NCBI RefSeq assembly: GCF_900258475.1
Contig: NZ_LT984888.1
Location: 208,639 to 272,638 of the forward strand
Direction: 5' to 3'
DNA from: Anaerococcus sp. Marseille-P3915
GTDB lineage: Bacteria; Bacillota; Clostridia; Tissierellales; Peptoniphilaceae
DNA: 64,000 bases
The first letter of the stretch is position 1. Each line of letters opens with the position of its first letter. A model generated the notes under the pieces. That model ran no database searches, was not told the origin of the DNA, and saw nothing but the letters and a program-made list of their open reading frames with translations. A program made the translations under genes and the position numbers. Below are positions 47,326-56,269 of the stretch, in pieces.

Positions 47326-47970
47326 ATGGAAACTTATACAAATAAATTTCACTCAAAGAACCTCTACATAAAAATAAAAGACATGAGTCAAATAAAGCCA
47401 GAAGACTTTGATAAGCTAATAAACAAATCCGGCAAGGCTTTGCAAATAGGCCTTTATTCCAATCAGACAGATGTCATAGCTTTTTTAAAAATGTGTGGAT
47501 TTAGCCTAAGGCGAATAACCTACGAATTAGAAGTAGGAAAAGCCGACCTAAAAAATCCACTCATCGATAAGGGACTAAAGCTTAAAAAGACCACAAAGGG
47601 CCAAAAATCCTACCATATTTGTCTAAAGCTTCTTTATGATTATTACAAAAAAACTCACCAAAGCATAAACCCCCTAAGCGTGGGCCTAGAAGAATTTGCA
47701 AGGACAATCCCAGAAAATGCCCTATATTATGAAGAAAAAGGTCAAATTATCTTTGCAGCCTTCCTAGAAGCTGACGAAATAGCCTATCTAGCAGGCTTTG
47801 ACCTTAAAAATCCAAAAGATTTAATAGGGGCCACCCTTCTAGAAGCTTACAAAACAAATGATAAAATCTTCTTCGAAGCAGACACGACAGACCCCTTGGC
47901 AAGCATGCTGAAAGACTTCTTCAAAGAAAACTCAGAGCCTACTTATGAAACTTATGTAAAGTGTAAATAA
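47326..47970 (+). CDS. acetyltransferase-like hypothetical protein
   Basis: 214 residues. The layout (two halves, with IGLYSNQTDVIAFLKMCGFSLRRI early and IIFAAFLEADEIAYLAGFDLKN late, then GATLLEAYKTNDKIFFEA) suggests a GNAT N-acetyltransferase fold, but the acetyl-CoA loop is not clear. AAAGGAG precedes the ATG. It may be expressed by read-through from scrB. Confidence 0.65.
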   Translation: METYTNKFHSKNLYIKIKDMSQIKPEDFDKLINKSGKALQIGLYSNQTDVIAFLKMCGFSLRRITYELEVGKADLKNPLIDKGLKLKKTTKGQKSYHICLKLLYDYYKKTHQSINPLSVGLEEFARTIPENALYYEEKGQIIFAAFLEADEIAYLAGFDLKNPKDLIGATLLEAYKTNDKIFFEADTTDPLASMLKDFFKENSEPTYETYVKCK

Positions 47971-47971
47971 A

Positions 47972-48015
47972 AATCTCCAAGCGAGAATCCTTAAAGATTC
48001 AAGGCTTGGAGATAA
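47972..48015. terminator. bidirectional terminator
   Basis: ATCTCCAAGC with GCTTGGAGAT around an inner AGAATCCTT/AAGATTC stem, flanked by A and T residues; serves the convergent genes at 47326 and 48018. Confidence 0.75.
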
Positions 48016-48017
48016 TT

Positions 48018-48893
48018 TTATTTAAAGATATCTTTAGATATTTCTGCTCTCATGGTCATATTTGGGTTTACCACTTGGCAAGAGATTAGGTCCACTGCCA
48101 TGGTCATGAGCATATTTGTGTCATAGAAATCTAGGTCGGTTTTTTTCATGATTAGGTCAGCCATATTGGAAAGGGCAAGGTCACTTGCTTCATCTATTGT
48201 TTTTCTAGATCCAATGGTGATATATTTATTATCCACATCTATCATTGGAGTTTTATAGGCAAAATCCTTCACCACTTCTACCTTAAGCTCAACTGCCCCA
48301 TTGATTTCAAGGGCACAACCGCCTACTTCTCCATCACCCATAGCAGCGTGGAGGTCGCCTAGGGCAAGGAGAGCTCCTTCTACATTTACTGGTAGGTATA
48401 AAATAGCCCCTTCCTTAACCTGGGTACAGTCCATATTTCCACCGTGATCGTGTGGTGCACCTGTTGGTATGGCTTCTCCTGCTGGAGCTGTTCCAATTAC
48501 ACCAACCATCTTATTTAGAGGAAAATCTAGTCCCCTAAAATAAGCCCTATCTCCCTTCACATCGACCATCCTAGCCTTAGGCATGTCAATCTTATCACCA
48601 AGTCTACCAAGGCCCTTTTCAACCATGGAAAGACCTTGGTCCACCACTTCGATTTTGTCAATAGTCACCTTTAAGACATCACCAGGCATGGCTCCTTCAA
48701 CAAAAAGTGGACCTGTGGCAGGATTTACCTTGTCAAAATCAACCCCACTAAGCTCTTGATCTTCGCTAGTTACCTCGCATGAGAAACAATCAAGAGTTTC
48801 AAAACGAACCCTGTCCCCACTTTTAGCCCTAGCAGCTTCCTTATTATCCTTATCCATGGCATAAATTACCATGTTAGTATCTATTTTAATCAT
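48018..48893 (-). CDS. acetamidase/formamidase family protein
   Basis: 291 residues of the FmdA_AmdA family, which hydrolyses short amides to ammonia and the acid. Typical pieces: GDRVRFETLDCFSCEVTSED, NPATGPLFVEGAMPGDVLKV, GAPHDHGGNMDC, LGDLHAAMGDGEVGGCALE. A frame extends upstream to 48998, but AAAGGAGAAAGC before ATG 48893 marks the start, and the extra residues are hydrophobic non-family sequence. A minus-strand TATAAT near 48925 with TTGTTT 16 bp upstream is the probable promoter. Confidence 0.92.
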   Translation of the reverse strand: MIKIDTNMVIYAMDKDNKEAARAKSGDRVRFETLDCFSCEVTSEDQELSGVDFDKVNPATGPLFVEGAMPGDVLKVTIDKIEVVDQGLSMVEKGLGRLGDKIDMPKARMVDVKGDRAYFRGLDFPLNKMVGVIGTAPAGEAIPTGAPHDHGGNMDCTQVKEGAILYLPVNVEGALLALGDLHAAMGDGEVGGCALEINGAVELKVEVVKDFAYKTPMIDVDNKYITIGSRKTIDEASDLALSNMADLIMKKTDLDFYDTNMLMTMAVDLISCQVVNPNMTMRAEISKDIFK

Positions 48894-48975
48894 GCTTTCT
48901 CCTTTGAAAATAATATTGTAAATATTATACCACATTAAAGAACAAAAACAAAGAAGAAAATGTATATACAAATGT

Positions 48976-49003
48976 TTTACAAAAATCCCTTTTGTCATAT
49001 AAT
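48976..49003 (+). promoter_or_regulatory. promoter of the relB-like gene
   Basis: TTTACA, 16-bp spacer, TATAAT, about 12 bases before the AAGGAGG ribosome site. Confidence 0.6.
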
Positions 49004-49022
49004 AAGAAAAAAGGAGGAAATC

Positions 49023-49318
49023 ATGGCCAAGACATCAAACCTAGTTGTAAGACTTGAACCAGAAATAAAAGAAAAGGCTGAGGCCATCTTTAAAAAGATG
49101 GGAATTTCTGCATCCACAGCAGTCGACATGTTCTACAGGCAGGTAATAGTAGATGGGGGCATGCCCTTTGCAGCCAAGGTCAAAAAGCCGGTAGACCTAG
49201 CTGACCTTAGTAGGGATCAGTTAGGTGAATTTCTTCTTGATGGCGTAAGATTAGCTGAAAGGGAGAGCTTACAGATTTAGACACAGCTTTTGAAGAAATC
49301 TTCGAACAGGCTAAATAA
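49023..49318 (+). pseudogene. RelB/DinJ-type antitoxin, frameshifted, no toxin beside it
   Basis: The frame from ATG 49023 (AAGGAGG site) encodes a ribbon-helix-helix antitoxin: SNLVVRLEPEIKEKAEAIF, then MGISASTAVDMFYRQVIVDG-GMPFA. It stops at 49280 after RLAERESLQI. Removing one frame step in GCTGAAAGGGAG (about 49254-49262) continues as GELTDLDTAFEEIFEQAK to TAA at 49316-49318, the C-terminus expected for the family. So one A has probably been lost. No RelE/YafQ-like toxin follows; the next gene is a peptidase. Could still act as a DNA-binding protein. Confidence 0.8.
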
Positions 49319-49354
49319 GTTAATTAATTATAAAAAATAGAAAGGGAGATAATT

Positions 49355-50056
49355 ATGTATCCATATGGATTTTATTTTGACAAGACTATGATTTTAGTCC
49401 TCATAGGTTTTGTTATTTCAATGCTTGCCCAGGCAAACATACAAAGCAAATATAGAAAATACGAGAAAATTAAATCAAAAAAAGGCATAACTGGAGCAAG
49501 GGCTGCCCAGATGGTCCTAGATTATAATAATTACAATGACATCACAATCAAAAGGGTGAGGGGATCACTTTCTGATTACTTCAACCCAGTCACAAAGGAA
49601 GTAGCCTTATCAGATGGGTCCTTTACCGATTCATCAATAGCAAGCCTTGCCGTAAGCCTACACGAAATAGGCCACGTTATCCAATATAAGGAAGGCTATT
49701 TGCCTTTACAAATAAAATCCTTCATAGTCCCAGCAGTAAACTTAGGATCAAGACTATCCATGCCAGTTTTAATAGGAGGCTTAATCCTATCCATGCCAAA
49801 ACTAGTAAGCATAGGCCTAGTATTATTTTCATTAACCCTCATATTTCAACTGATAACCCTACCGGTAGAATTTAACGCCAGCAAAAGGGCCCTAGCAGTA
49901 TTAGAAAGGGCAAACATCCTAGAAGCAAGCGAAATACCAGGAGCAAAAGAAATGCTGGGTGCAGCTGCGCTTACTTATGTGGCAGCTACTATAACAACTG
50001 CTTTGCAGTTTTTAAGATTGGTATTATTGTTTGGTAATAATAGAAGAAGGGATTAA
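49355..50056 (+). CDS. YugP-like neutral zinc metallopeptidase
   Basis: 233-residue membrane protein: an N-terminal membrane helix (KTMILVLIGFVISMLAQA), a soluble part with the zinc motif HEIGH at residues 103-107, two membrane segments at about 125-168 and a C-terminal LALTYVAATITTALQFLRL helix. Substrate unknown. ATG has a GGGAG site, and the gene ends in a strong terminator. Confidence 0.9.
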   Translation: MYPYGFYFDKTMILVLIGFVISMLAQANIQSKYRKYEKIKSKKGITGARAAQMVLDYNNYNDITIKRVRGSLSDYFNPVTKEVALSDGSFTDSSIASLAVSLHEIGHVIQYKEGYLPLQIKSFIVPAVNLGSRLSMPVLIGGLILSMPKLVSIGLVLFSLTLIFQLITLPVEFNASKRALAVLERANILEASEIPGAKEMLGAAALTYVAATITTALQFLRLVLLFGNNRRRD

Positions 50057-50092
50057 GGGAGTGGCTCCCTTAATAATCCCTTTTTTTATCCT
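50050..50092 (+). terminator. terminator of the YugP-like gene
   Basis: ATTAAGGGAG/CTCCCTTAAT stem with TGG loop, followed by AATCCCTTTTTTTA. Confidence 0.8.
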
Positions 50093-50108
50093 AGATAATA
50101 ATATTTTC

Positions 50109-51040
50109 TTTATTATCCAAGATAATGGTATTATAGACTTTATTTCTTCGTTATCTTATCATGTAATTAATATTTTTATTTACTATTGAATCTTCGTCTC
50201 AAGGGGGAGCCCCAAGGGACCTTCCGCATGGTCCCTCATCGGGCTCCCCCTTGCACCCCCTCCCCGTTACACCCCCAGGCGGCCCCTAAAGCGGGGAGCA
50301 TAAACAGAAGTTTGCCTTCGGCAAGCCACTCTTTGTAGACAGATCTCTTCGTAAAAGCTAGACCAATTCAAGCTGATTTTGACATTCCGATGTCTAAAAA
50401 TCTCAATCTAGCCCAAATATTTATTTTGTATACACTCTACATCTCAGTAGTTACAGACTCTTTATTTGTACTCGTGCGTCAGGAAATTTTCTTAACGGCA
50501 TCTCCATTTACAAAATCTCCCGACCTTGGGAGAATTATTCTGTATTCTGAGAGAATCTGGACGTCAAGGTAGACCTAAGGCTCGTTTGCCTTTGCAAACA
50601 TCGCGATGAGTTGGTATAAGATACTAATCTATGGGTAGATTTAAAAGCAGAAGTCACCGTTAAGAAAATCACACTGACAACCATACTTAAATAAAAATAT
50701 TGTAGTTACTAAGACAGTAAGTAAGTATAAAAAGCTTAGTTGGACTAGATTGTGATTTTTAGGGGACTTATGATTTTAAATCTGTAAGAATAAGGATAGT
50801 TAAATACGAAGTAATCCGTCATACTAAAGAAGATTTTTGAAAAAAATCTTCCTATTCTGCACTCCGCTTTAGGAGCCGAGAGGGGGTGAAATGGGGAGGT
50901 TTAAGGAGGGGCATGAGGGGGCATCGGCCGCCCCCTTCGCCCCTCCTTTAGTCGAAGTCATCAGCTTGATGACAACAATTCATCATGAGATGACAATACG
51001 AAGAATTAAAGTAAATAATAATATTATCTTGGATAATAAA
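50109..51040. repeat. 932-bp imperfect palindrome made of two GC-rich repeat copies
   Basis: The ends are perfect 18-bp inverted repeats (TTTATTATCCAAGATAAT at 50109-50126; reverse complement at 51023-51040). Left arm (to about 50520) and right arm (from about 50650, inverted) align throughout: for example ACTTTA-TTCTTCG, CCCTCAT, CACCCCC, CCTAAAGCGG, and CTAGATTG-GATTTTTAG near the centre. The left arm also matches copy A at 20.1 kb. No transposase gene; looks like a non-autonomous element or two head-to-head copies. Confidence 0.8.
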
Positions 51041-51080
51041 AAGGGGGTTTTAGGGGAAACACCCCTAAAATATTTTTATC
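51041..51080 (+). terminator. hairpin terminator at the edge of the palindrome
   Basis: TTTTAGGGG (51048-51056) pairs with CCCCTAAAA (51062-51070), followed by TATTTTTAT. Would insulate the ctsR operon from upstream transcription. Confidence 0.65.
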
Positions 51081-51092
51081 TTGGATAAAAAA

Positions 51093-51120
51093 TTGTAAAT
51101 TCCTACTTATCTAGTATAAT
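51093..51120 (+). promoter_or_regulatory. upstream promoter of the ctsR operon
   Basis: TTGTAA, 16-bp spacer, TATAAT. A hairpin AGAAGC-AAGT-GCTTCT lies just after the expected start. Confidence 0.55.
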
Positions 51121-51160
51121 TTACCTAAGAAGCAAGTGCTTCTTTTATTTAACAGATGAT

Positions 51161-51177
51161 GGTCAGGGATAGTCAGT
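51161..51177 (+). promoter_or_regulatory. CtsR operator
   Basis: GGTCAGGGATAGTCAGT is a direct heptad repeat matching the CtsR box pattern (GGTCAAA-NAN-GGTCAAA) at the core RGTCA positions with a three-base spacer. It lies between the two promoters and indicates autoregulation by the first gene product. Confidence 0.7.
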
Positions 51178-51206
51178 ATCTTTTGGCCTTTACTAGGATC
51201 TTAATT

Positions 51207-51234
51207 TTGCCATGATTAAGATTTTATTTATAAT
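51207..51234 (+). promoter_or_regulatory. proximal promoter of the ctsR operon
   Basis: TTGCCA, 16-bp spacer, TATAAT, ending 24 bases before ATG 51259. Confidence 0.6.
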
Positions 51235-51258
51235 ATTAGAAAGATTGAAGGTGATTTT

Positions 51259-51720
51259 ATGGCTGGTCTTACTAATCAGATTGAAAGATTTTTGAAACTC
51301 ATGCTTGAAGATAGCGTCGATGGGGCTCTTGAGATTGGGCGAAATGACTTGGCTAGTAGGTTTGATTGCTCGCCTAGTCAGATAAATTATGTCTTATCTA
51401 CTAGATTTACCCCTTATAATGGCTATCTTATCGAAAGTAAGCGTGGTGGTAATGGTTTTATTAAGATTATAACCATTGTCGAAGAGGATGATTATATAAG
51501 TTATTTGTCAAAGAATCTTAAGAAGGAAATGAGTCAATCCAATGCTTATAGCTTGTTTGATGATCTTTTTGAGAGGGAGTATTTGACTGAAAATGAACTT
51601 TTGATGGCAAAATATGCCACTAGCGATAAATCTTTGGTCGATATAGAGCCAAGGGGTAGAAATAAAGTTAGATCAAGTATTGTAAGAAGCCTTCTTCTAA
51701 GTATACTTGCGAGGAGTTAA
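51259..51720 (+). CDS. ctsR: CtsR transcriptional repressor
   Basis: 153-residue repressor of class III stress genes. The winged HTH occupies the first 75 residues (RNDLASRFDCSPSQINYVLSTRF, with the wing YLIESKRGGNGFIKI), followed by the C-terminal dimer domain. First gene of ctsR-mcsA-mcsB-clpC. A CtsR box lies upstream. Confidence 0.96.
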   Translation: MAGLTNQIERFLKLMLEDSVDGALEIGRNDLASRFDCSPSQINYVLSTRFTPYNGYLIESKRGGNGFIKIITIVEEDDYISYLSKNLKKEMSQSNAYSLFDDLFEREYLTENELLMAKYATSDKSLVDIEPRGRNKVRSSIVRSLLLSILARS

Positions 51721-51722
51721 TT

Positions 51723-52307
51723 ATGAAATGTGATAAATGCGGAAAAGATGCGACTGTAAGCCTTAAGGTGATTTTTAATGGCAATAGTCATGACATCCAC
51801 CTCTGCCAGGATTGCGTTAAAAAATACGCCAAGCTTCCTAAGGATGAGGATGTGAGCCAGATTCCTGCTGAAAATCTTAATTTTGATCCCAAGGCTCTTG
51901 AAGGCCTTATCAAAAATTTCGTTCCTAGTCTTGATGAAGTGATTAATTCTTATTATGAATATAAATTTAATCAAAATAACAAAGATTTAGAATATATTAT
52001 GAACCTTGATGACAAGGCCTGCCCTTATTGTGGCAATCTTGAGTCAAATATCAGGGAGGGAATCTTTGGTTGCCCTCATTGCTATAATCTGAATAAAAAT
52101 TTAACTGAAAAGGTCCTTAAGACCTACAATAATTTATCAGAATACAAGGGCCGCTTTCCTAAGGCAGAAAGAGAATTTAGACAGGTCGCTGAAAGGATTA
52201 AAGACCTTTCCCAAAAGCTTGCCGAATCGGTTGAAACAGAGGATTACGAGCTTGCAGCCAATATAAAAGAAGAAATTGAACAACTAAATATGAAGGTGAA
52301 AAATTGA
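51723..52307 (+). CDS. mcsA: McsA, zinc-finger activator of McsB
   Basis: 194 residues. Two pairs of CxxC zinc motifs (CDKCGK with CQDC; CPYCG with CPHC) and a C-terminal UVR-type coiled coil (ETEDYELAANIKEEIEQL). In Bacillus it activates the arginine kinase McsB and modulates CtsR. All zinc ligands are present. Two bases after ctsR. Confidence 0.93.
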   Translation: MKCDKCGKDATVSLKVIFNGNSHDIHLCQDCVKKYAKLPKDEDVSQIPAENLNFDPKALEGLIKNFVPSLDEVINSYYEYKFNQNNKDLEYIMNLDDKACPYCGNLESNIREGIFGCPHCYNLNKNLTEKVLKTYNNLSEYKGRFPKAEREFRQVAERIKDLSQKLAESVETEDYELAANIKEEIEQLNMKVKN

Positions 52308-53284
52308 AAGAATTTAGCAAAGATATAATAATTTCTTCCAATCTTTCTCTAAGGAGAAATCTCAAAGGTTATGATTTTCCAACAACTATGACCTATGACG
52401 AGAGCCTGGTTATTCTTGATATCTTTAAAAATATCTTTTATGACAAGCTCCTTCTCCTAAGCGACCTTGACGATGAAACAATCGATAGTTTAATTGACCA
52501 GATGATCTTAAGCGAGGATGCCACAGACAAGCTTGCCCAAATCGGAGTGGTTTTTGAGGGAGATACGACCCTGGTTATTAATGACAGGGACCATCTTTCT
52601 ATAAATATTTCAGGCTTTGACTTGGATCTTAACTCAGCCTATATGAGGGCAAATGAGATTGAAAAGGTCCTTGATGAACATTTGGATTTCGCCTTTTCTG
52701 GCGAATATGGCTACCTTACCAGTGGGGCGAGAAATTCTGGAAATGGTCTAGAAATAGCCATAAAGGCCTTCCTTTTTGGCCTTATTGACAATTCAAAGAC
52801 CTACTTTGGTTTTAAGCAAGCCATGGTCTATGCTGGCATGTTCCCAAGACATTACATCCCTAAGGGCCTAAAATCATACGCAGATAAGGTCTATCTGCTT
52901 AAAAACTATGGCAATTATAGGGAAGATGTCTATTCATATCTAGCAAGTGTGGAAAATGACTTGGCTAGCATTGTCAAAAATGAGAGAAGATTTAGAAGAG
53001 ATTACAAGATTTTAAACAATATAGACGATAGAAAAGTAAGAGAAGAAATAAAAATAATTGAAAACCAACTAGCAAATAATTTAGTAGAATCAAGGGAAAA
53101 TCTAGCTCAAAACCTCTATGACCTTAAGAAATACAGGATTTTAGAGTATGATACATCTCTTGACAATGACCAAATCGACTATTTGCTAGCAAATATAAAT
53201 AGTCACAAGTACAAGGATAATTTCGACCAGGAAAGGTCAGCATTTTTAAAGAAATATATGGGAGAGCATTATGGAAAACAATAG
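52304..53284 (+). CDS. mcsB: McsB homologue lacking arginine-kinase catalytic residues
   Basis: 326-residue member of the ATP:guanido phosphotransferase family, recognisable from NLSLRRNLKGYDFP, AFSGEYGYLTSG, and from its place between mcsA and clpC. Compared with Bacillus McsB from memory, the ATP-binding SSRIR has become SSNLS (11-15), NEEDHIR has become NDRDHLS (93-99), and the catalytic-cysteine loop LTSCPTNVGTGLR has become LTSGARNSGNGLE (138-150). Kinase activity is therefore unlikely; an adaptor role for ClpC or CtsR is possible. Start is TTG 52304 in a TTGA overlap, supported by AAGGTG. It is about 30-40 residues shorter than usual. Confidence 0.88.
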   Translation: MKEFSKDIIISSNLSLRRNLKGYDFPTTMTYDESLVILDIFKNIFYDKLLLLSDLDDETIDSLIDQMILSEDATDKLAQIGVVFEGDTTLVINDRDHLSINISGFDLDLNSAYMRANEIEKVLDEHLDFAFSGEYGYLTSGARNSGNGLEIAIKAFLFGLIDNSKTYFGFKQAMVYAGMFPRHYIPKGLKSYADKVYLLKNYGNYREDVYSYLASVENDLASIVKNERRFRRDYKILNNIDDRKVREEIKIIENQLANNLVESRENLAQNLYDLKKYRILEYDTSLDNDQIDYLLANINSHKYKDNFDQERSAFLKKYMGEHYGKQ

Positions 53285-55709
53285 ACTTAATAGACTTACC
53301 CAGCAAGCAAGACGTGAGTCTTATGGCCTAAACCATGATTATATAGGCACTGAACACCTCTTGCTTGCCCTAATGAAGACAGGTTCAGAGGCTAGCAAGG
53401 CCCTAGAGGCGGCTGGCGCTAATTACGAGCTCCTTCGCTCAATAGTCATAAATAATATAGGCAAGGGCACAGCCATAAGGCCAGCCACAGAATATAGCAA
53501 AAAGGTAAGAAAAACCTTGGAAACTGCGAGGTTTTATGCCAAGCAAAGAAGGGATTTGACCACAAGCGAGGAAGATGTCCTCCTAGCCATCATAAATGAT
53601 GAGGATTCCTTCACCAATATCATGTTCCTCCTATCTGGAGTGGATAAGGAAGAAATCAAGAAAAACCTAAGGGACTTAAGCAAACAGGCCAAGCAAGGTG
53701 AAAAATCAAATTCAGCCTTTAGCGAAAATATAACTAAATTTACCACAAATCTCAATGAGATGGCAGAAAATGGAAGGATTGACCCGGTTATAGGCAGGGA
53801 TGATGAAATAAAAAGAATTGTCCAAATCCTAATGAGAAGGACCAAAAATAACCCAATCCTAATCGGCGAGCCAGGTGTAGGAAAAACAGCAATCGCAGAA
53901 GGCCTTGCAGCCCAGATTGTCGAAGGCAAGCTTCCAGCCATCATGAAGGATAAGACCATCCTATCACTTGATATGGCAAGCATGATCGCAGGCACCAAAT
54001 ACAGGGGAGACTTTGAAGATAGGCTTAAAAAGCTCTTCGAAGAAGCTGCCCAATCTGACAATCTCATCCTCTTTATAGATGAGTTTCACATGGTCCTAGG
54101 GGCAGGAGCCGCAGAAGGATCAATGGATGCAGCCAATATCCTAAAGCCAATCCTTGCCAAGGGCGATATCCAGATAATAGGGGCTACAACCATTGAAGAA
54201 TACAGAAAACACGTCGAAAAAGACTCAGCCCTTACCCGTCGTATGCAGCCAATCCAAGTCGATGAGCCAAGCGTGGAAGATGCTAAAAAGATAATCCTTG
54301 GGCTAAAGGATAAGTACGAAGACCACCACGATGTCAAAATCACAGATGAGGCAGTAGATGCGGCAGTGGACCTATCAGATAGGTATATCACTGACAGGTT
54401 CCTCCCAGATAAGGCCATCGACCTCATAGATGAGGCAAGCTCAAAGGTGAGGATTGCAGCCTTTAAGGAAAATCCTCAAGAGGAAGACCCAGAAGATACC
54501 CTAGAAGAACTCAAAAATCAAAAGGACCAAGCAGTAGCTGACCAAGATTTTGAAAAGGCAGCCAAGCTTCGTGATATAATCAACCAAAAGAAATTCGACC
54601 TAGAAAATAAAGAGGAAGAAGAAGTCTCAGAGGCCCTAGCCATAGGCTATGAAGATATAGCAAATATAGTCGCTAGCTGGTCCAAAGTCCCAGTAGAAAG
54701 GCTAACAGAAGATGAAAAGGCCAAATATGCAAAGCTTGATACAAACCTAGAAGGAAGAGTCATCGGCCAAAATGATGCCATAGAATCTGTAGCCCACGCC
54801 ATAAAAAGGGCAAGAGTCGGCCTTAAAAATCCAAACAAACCAATAGGATCTTTCATCTTTGTAGGCCCAACCGGAGTCGGTAAAACCTACCTAGCCAAAA
54901 GCCTAGCCAAGGAGCTCTTCGGTTCTGAAGAAAACCTAATCAGGATGGACATGAGTGAATACATGGAGAAATTCGCAGTCTCAAGACTAGTCGGCTCTCC
55001 TCCAGGCTATGTAGGCTATGAGGAAGGCGGCCAGCTTACAGAAGCAGTCAGGACCCACCCATACTCAGTAATCCTCTTTGATGAAATCGAAAAGGCCCAC
55101 CCAGATGTCTTCAATCTCCTCCTCCAAATCCTAGATGACGGAAGGCTCACAGACGGTCAAGGCAGGACAGTAGATTTCAAAAATACAATTATAATCATGA
55201 CCTCAAATGTCGGTGTAGCAAGCCTTAACAAGTCCACATCCATAGGCTTTAGCCTAGCAGAAGATGAAGAGGCAGCTGACAATGAAAAGGCCAAGGAAGT
55301 AATAGGCCAGGCAATAAAAGATTCCTTCGCTCCAGAGTTTTTAAATAGATTAGATGAAGTAATCATGTTCAATGCCCTAGGCAAGAAGGACATCAAGGAA
55401 ATCACAGGCCTCATGCTAGAAAAAAACAGGGAAAGACTCAGGGAAATCGGCATAGAAATCGTCTATGACGAGAAATTAGTCGACCTTCTAGCCAAGGAGG
55501 GCTTTAACAGCGAATACGGAGCAAGACCACTAGAGCGCCACATCACAAAGATGATTGACGATAGACTAGCAGAAGATATCCTAGATAATAAGCTAGATAA
55601 GGACATGACAATCAGAATATCAGTCAGAAATGACAGTCTAGTCTTTATAAATATAAGCAATACCAAGGTCGCAGAAAAAATCAAAAAAGAGGCCTTAAAA
55701 GTCAAATAA
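53271..55709 (+). CDS. clpC: ClpC AAA+ unfoldase
   Basis: 812-residue Clp ATPase that unfolds substrates for ClpP. Two N-terminal Clp repeats ([13 protein letters not shown] in the first; the second drifts to [11 protein letters not shown]), first AAA+ with Walker A GEPGVGKT near 199, a middle UVR-like coiled coil ([18 protein letters not shown]), second AAA+ with GPTGVGKT near 532 and sensor [12 protein letters not shown] lies inside mcsB with GGGAGAG before it. Last gene of the CtsR operon. Confidence 0.96.
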   Translation: MENNRLNRLTQQARRESYGLNHDYIGTEHLLLALMKTGSEASKALEAAGANYELLRSIVINNIGKGTAIRPATEYSKKVRKTLETARFYAKQRRDLTTSEEDVLLAIINDEDSFTNIMFLLSGVDKEEIKKNLRDLSKQAKQGEKSNSAFSENITKFTTNLNEMAENGRIDPVIGRDDEIKRIVQILMRRTKNNPILIGEPGVGKTAIAEGLAAQIVEGKLPAIMKDKTILSLDMASMIAGTKYRGDFEDRLKKLFEEAAQSDNLILFIDEFHMVLGAGAAEGSMDAANILKPILAKGDIQIIGATTIEEYRKHVEKDSALTRRMQPIQVDEPSVEDAKKIILGLKDKYEDHHDVKITDEAVDAAVDLSDRYITDRFLPDKAIDLIDEASSKVRIAAFKENPQEEDPEDTLEELKNQKDQAVADQDFEKAAKLRDIINQKKFDLENKEEEEVSEALAIGYEDIANIVASWSKVPVERLTEDEKAKYAKLDTNLEGRVIGQNDAIESVAHAIKRARVGLKNPNKPIGSFIFVGPTGVGKTYLAKSLAKELFGSEENLIRMDMSEYMEKFAVSRLVGSPPGYVGYEEGGQLTEAVRTHPYSVILFDEIEKAHPDVFNLLLQILDDGRLTDGQGRTVDFKNTIIIMTSNVGVASLNKSTSIGFSLAEDEEAADNEKAKEVIGQAIKDSFAPEFLNRLDEVIMFNALGKKDIKEITGLMLEKNRERLREIGIEIVYDEKLVDLLAKEGFNSEYGARPLERHITKMIDDRLAEDILDNKLDKDMTIRISVRNDSLVFINISNTKVAEKIKKEALKVK

Positions 55710-55711
55710 AT

Positions 55712-55754
55712 TTTAAAAGCAGCCCTAAAATTTCGGGACTGCTTTTATTTTGCC
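55712..55754 (+). terminator. terminator of the ctsR-clpC operon
   Basis: AAAAGCAGCCC with GGGACTGCTTTT around AAAATTTC, followed by ATTTT. Confidence 0.8.
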
Positions 55755-55822
55755 AATATAAGGGCCAAATCCTTTAGTTATGGGCCCTACTTGTGGTATA
55801 ATAATTAGAATGAGAGGCTTTT

Positions 55823-56269
55823 ATGATTATTAATAACTTAGAAGAATTAAAGAAATTTGCAGATAAGCTTGCCCCAATCCTTGAGGATGGGGATGTTATA
55901 AATTTGAAGGCTGATATGGGAGCTGGCAAGACTACCCTAGTTACAGCCATTTGCAATAATTACGGAATCTACGACACCTCATCACCAACCTTTGCCTTAG
56001 TAAATATTTATGAGGGCGATAGAACAGTCTACCACCTAGACCTTTACAGGTTTGAGGATCCTGATGAGATTTTAGATATAGATTTTGAAACTTATTTTTA
56101 TCCAGAAGGCGCTATCACCTTCCTAGAATGGGCAGAAAATGTAAGCGGATACCTGCCAGATGATATGATTGATATAGAGATTAAAAAGCTTGATGAAAAT
56201 AGACGAGAGATAAAGATAGCTGATTCGACAGAAAGGGCGAGGAAGATTAATGAATTACTTAGCAATTGA
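55823..56269 (+). CDS. tsaE: TsaE, tRNA t6A biosynthesis ATPase
   Basis: 148 residues with P-loop DMGAGKTT, SSPTFALVNIYEG, HLDLYRFEDPDE and FLEWAENV, all family hallmarks. Assists TsaB-TsaD in making threonylcarbamoyl-adenosine at position 37 of ANN-decoding tRNAs. First gene of tsaE-tsaB-rimI-tsaD; a TATAAT at about 55797 may be its -10. Confidence 0.95.
   Translation: MIINNLEELKKFADKLAPILEDGDVINLKADMGAGKTTLVTAICNNYGIYDTSSPTFALVNIYEGDRTVYHLDLYRFEDPDEILDIDFETYFYPEGAITFLEWAENVSGYLPDDMIDIEIKKLDENRREIKIADSTERARKINELLSN

Larger units (their letters stand above)
50057..51258. other. 1.2-kb non-coding region before the ctsR operon
   Basis: Almost filled by the 932-bp palindromic repeat (50109-51040), then a hairpin terminator, then the ctsR promoter region. 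The short frames at 50390 and 50891 lie in repeat arms and have no ribosome sites. Confidence 0.7.

Noticed and set aside
48894-48998. 35-residue N-terminal extension of the formamidase family protein
   Set aside because: Not family-like, crosses the probable promoter, and a clear AAAGGAG site precedes ATG 48893.
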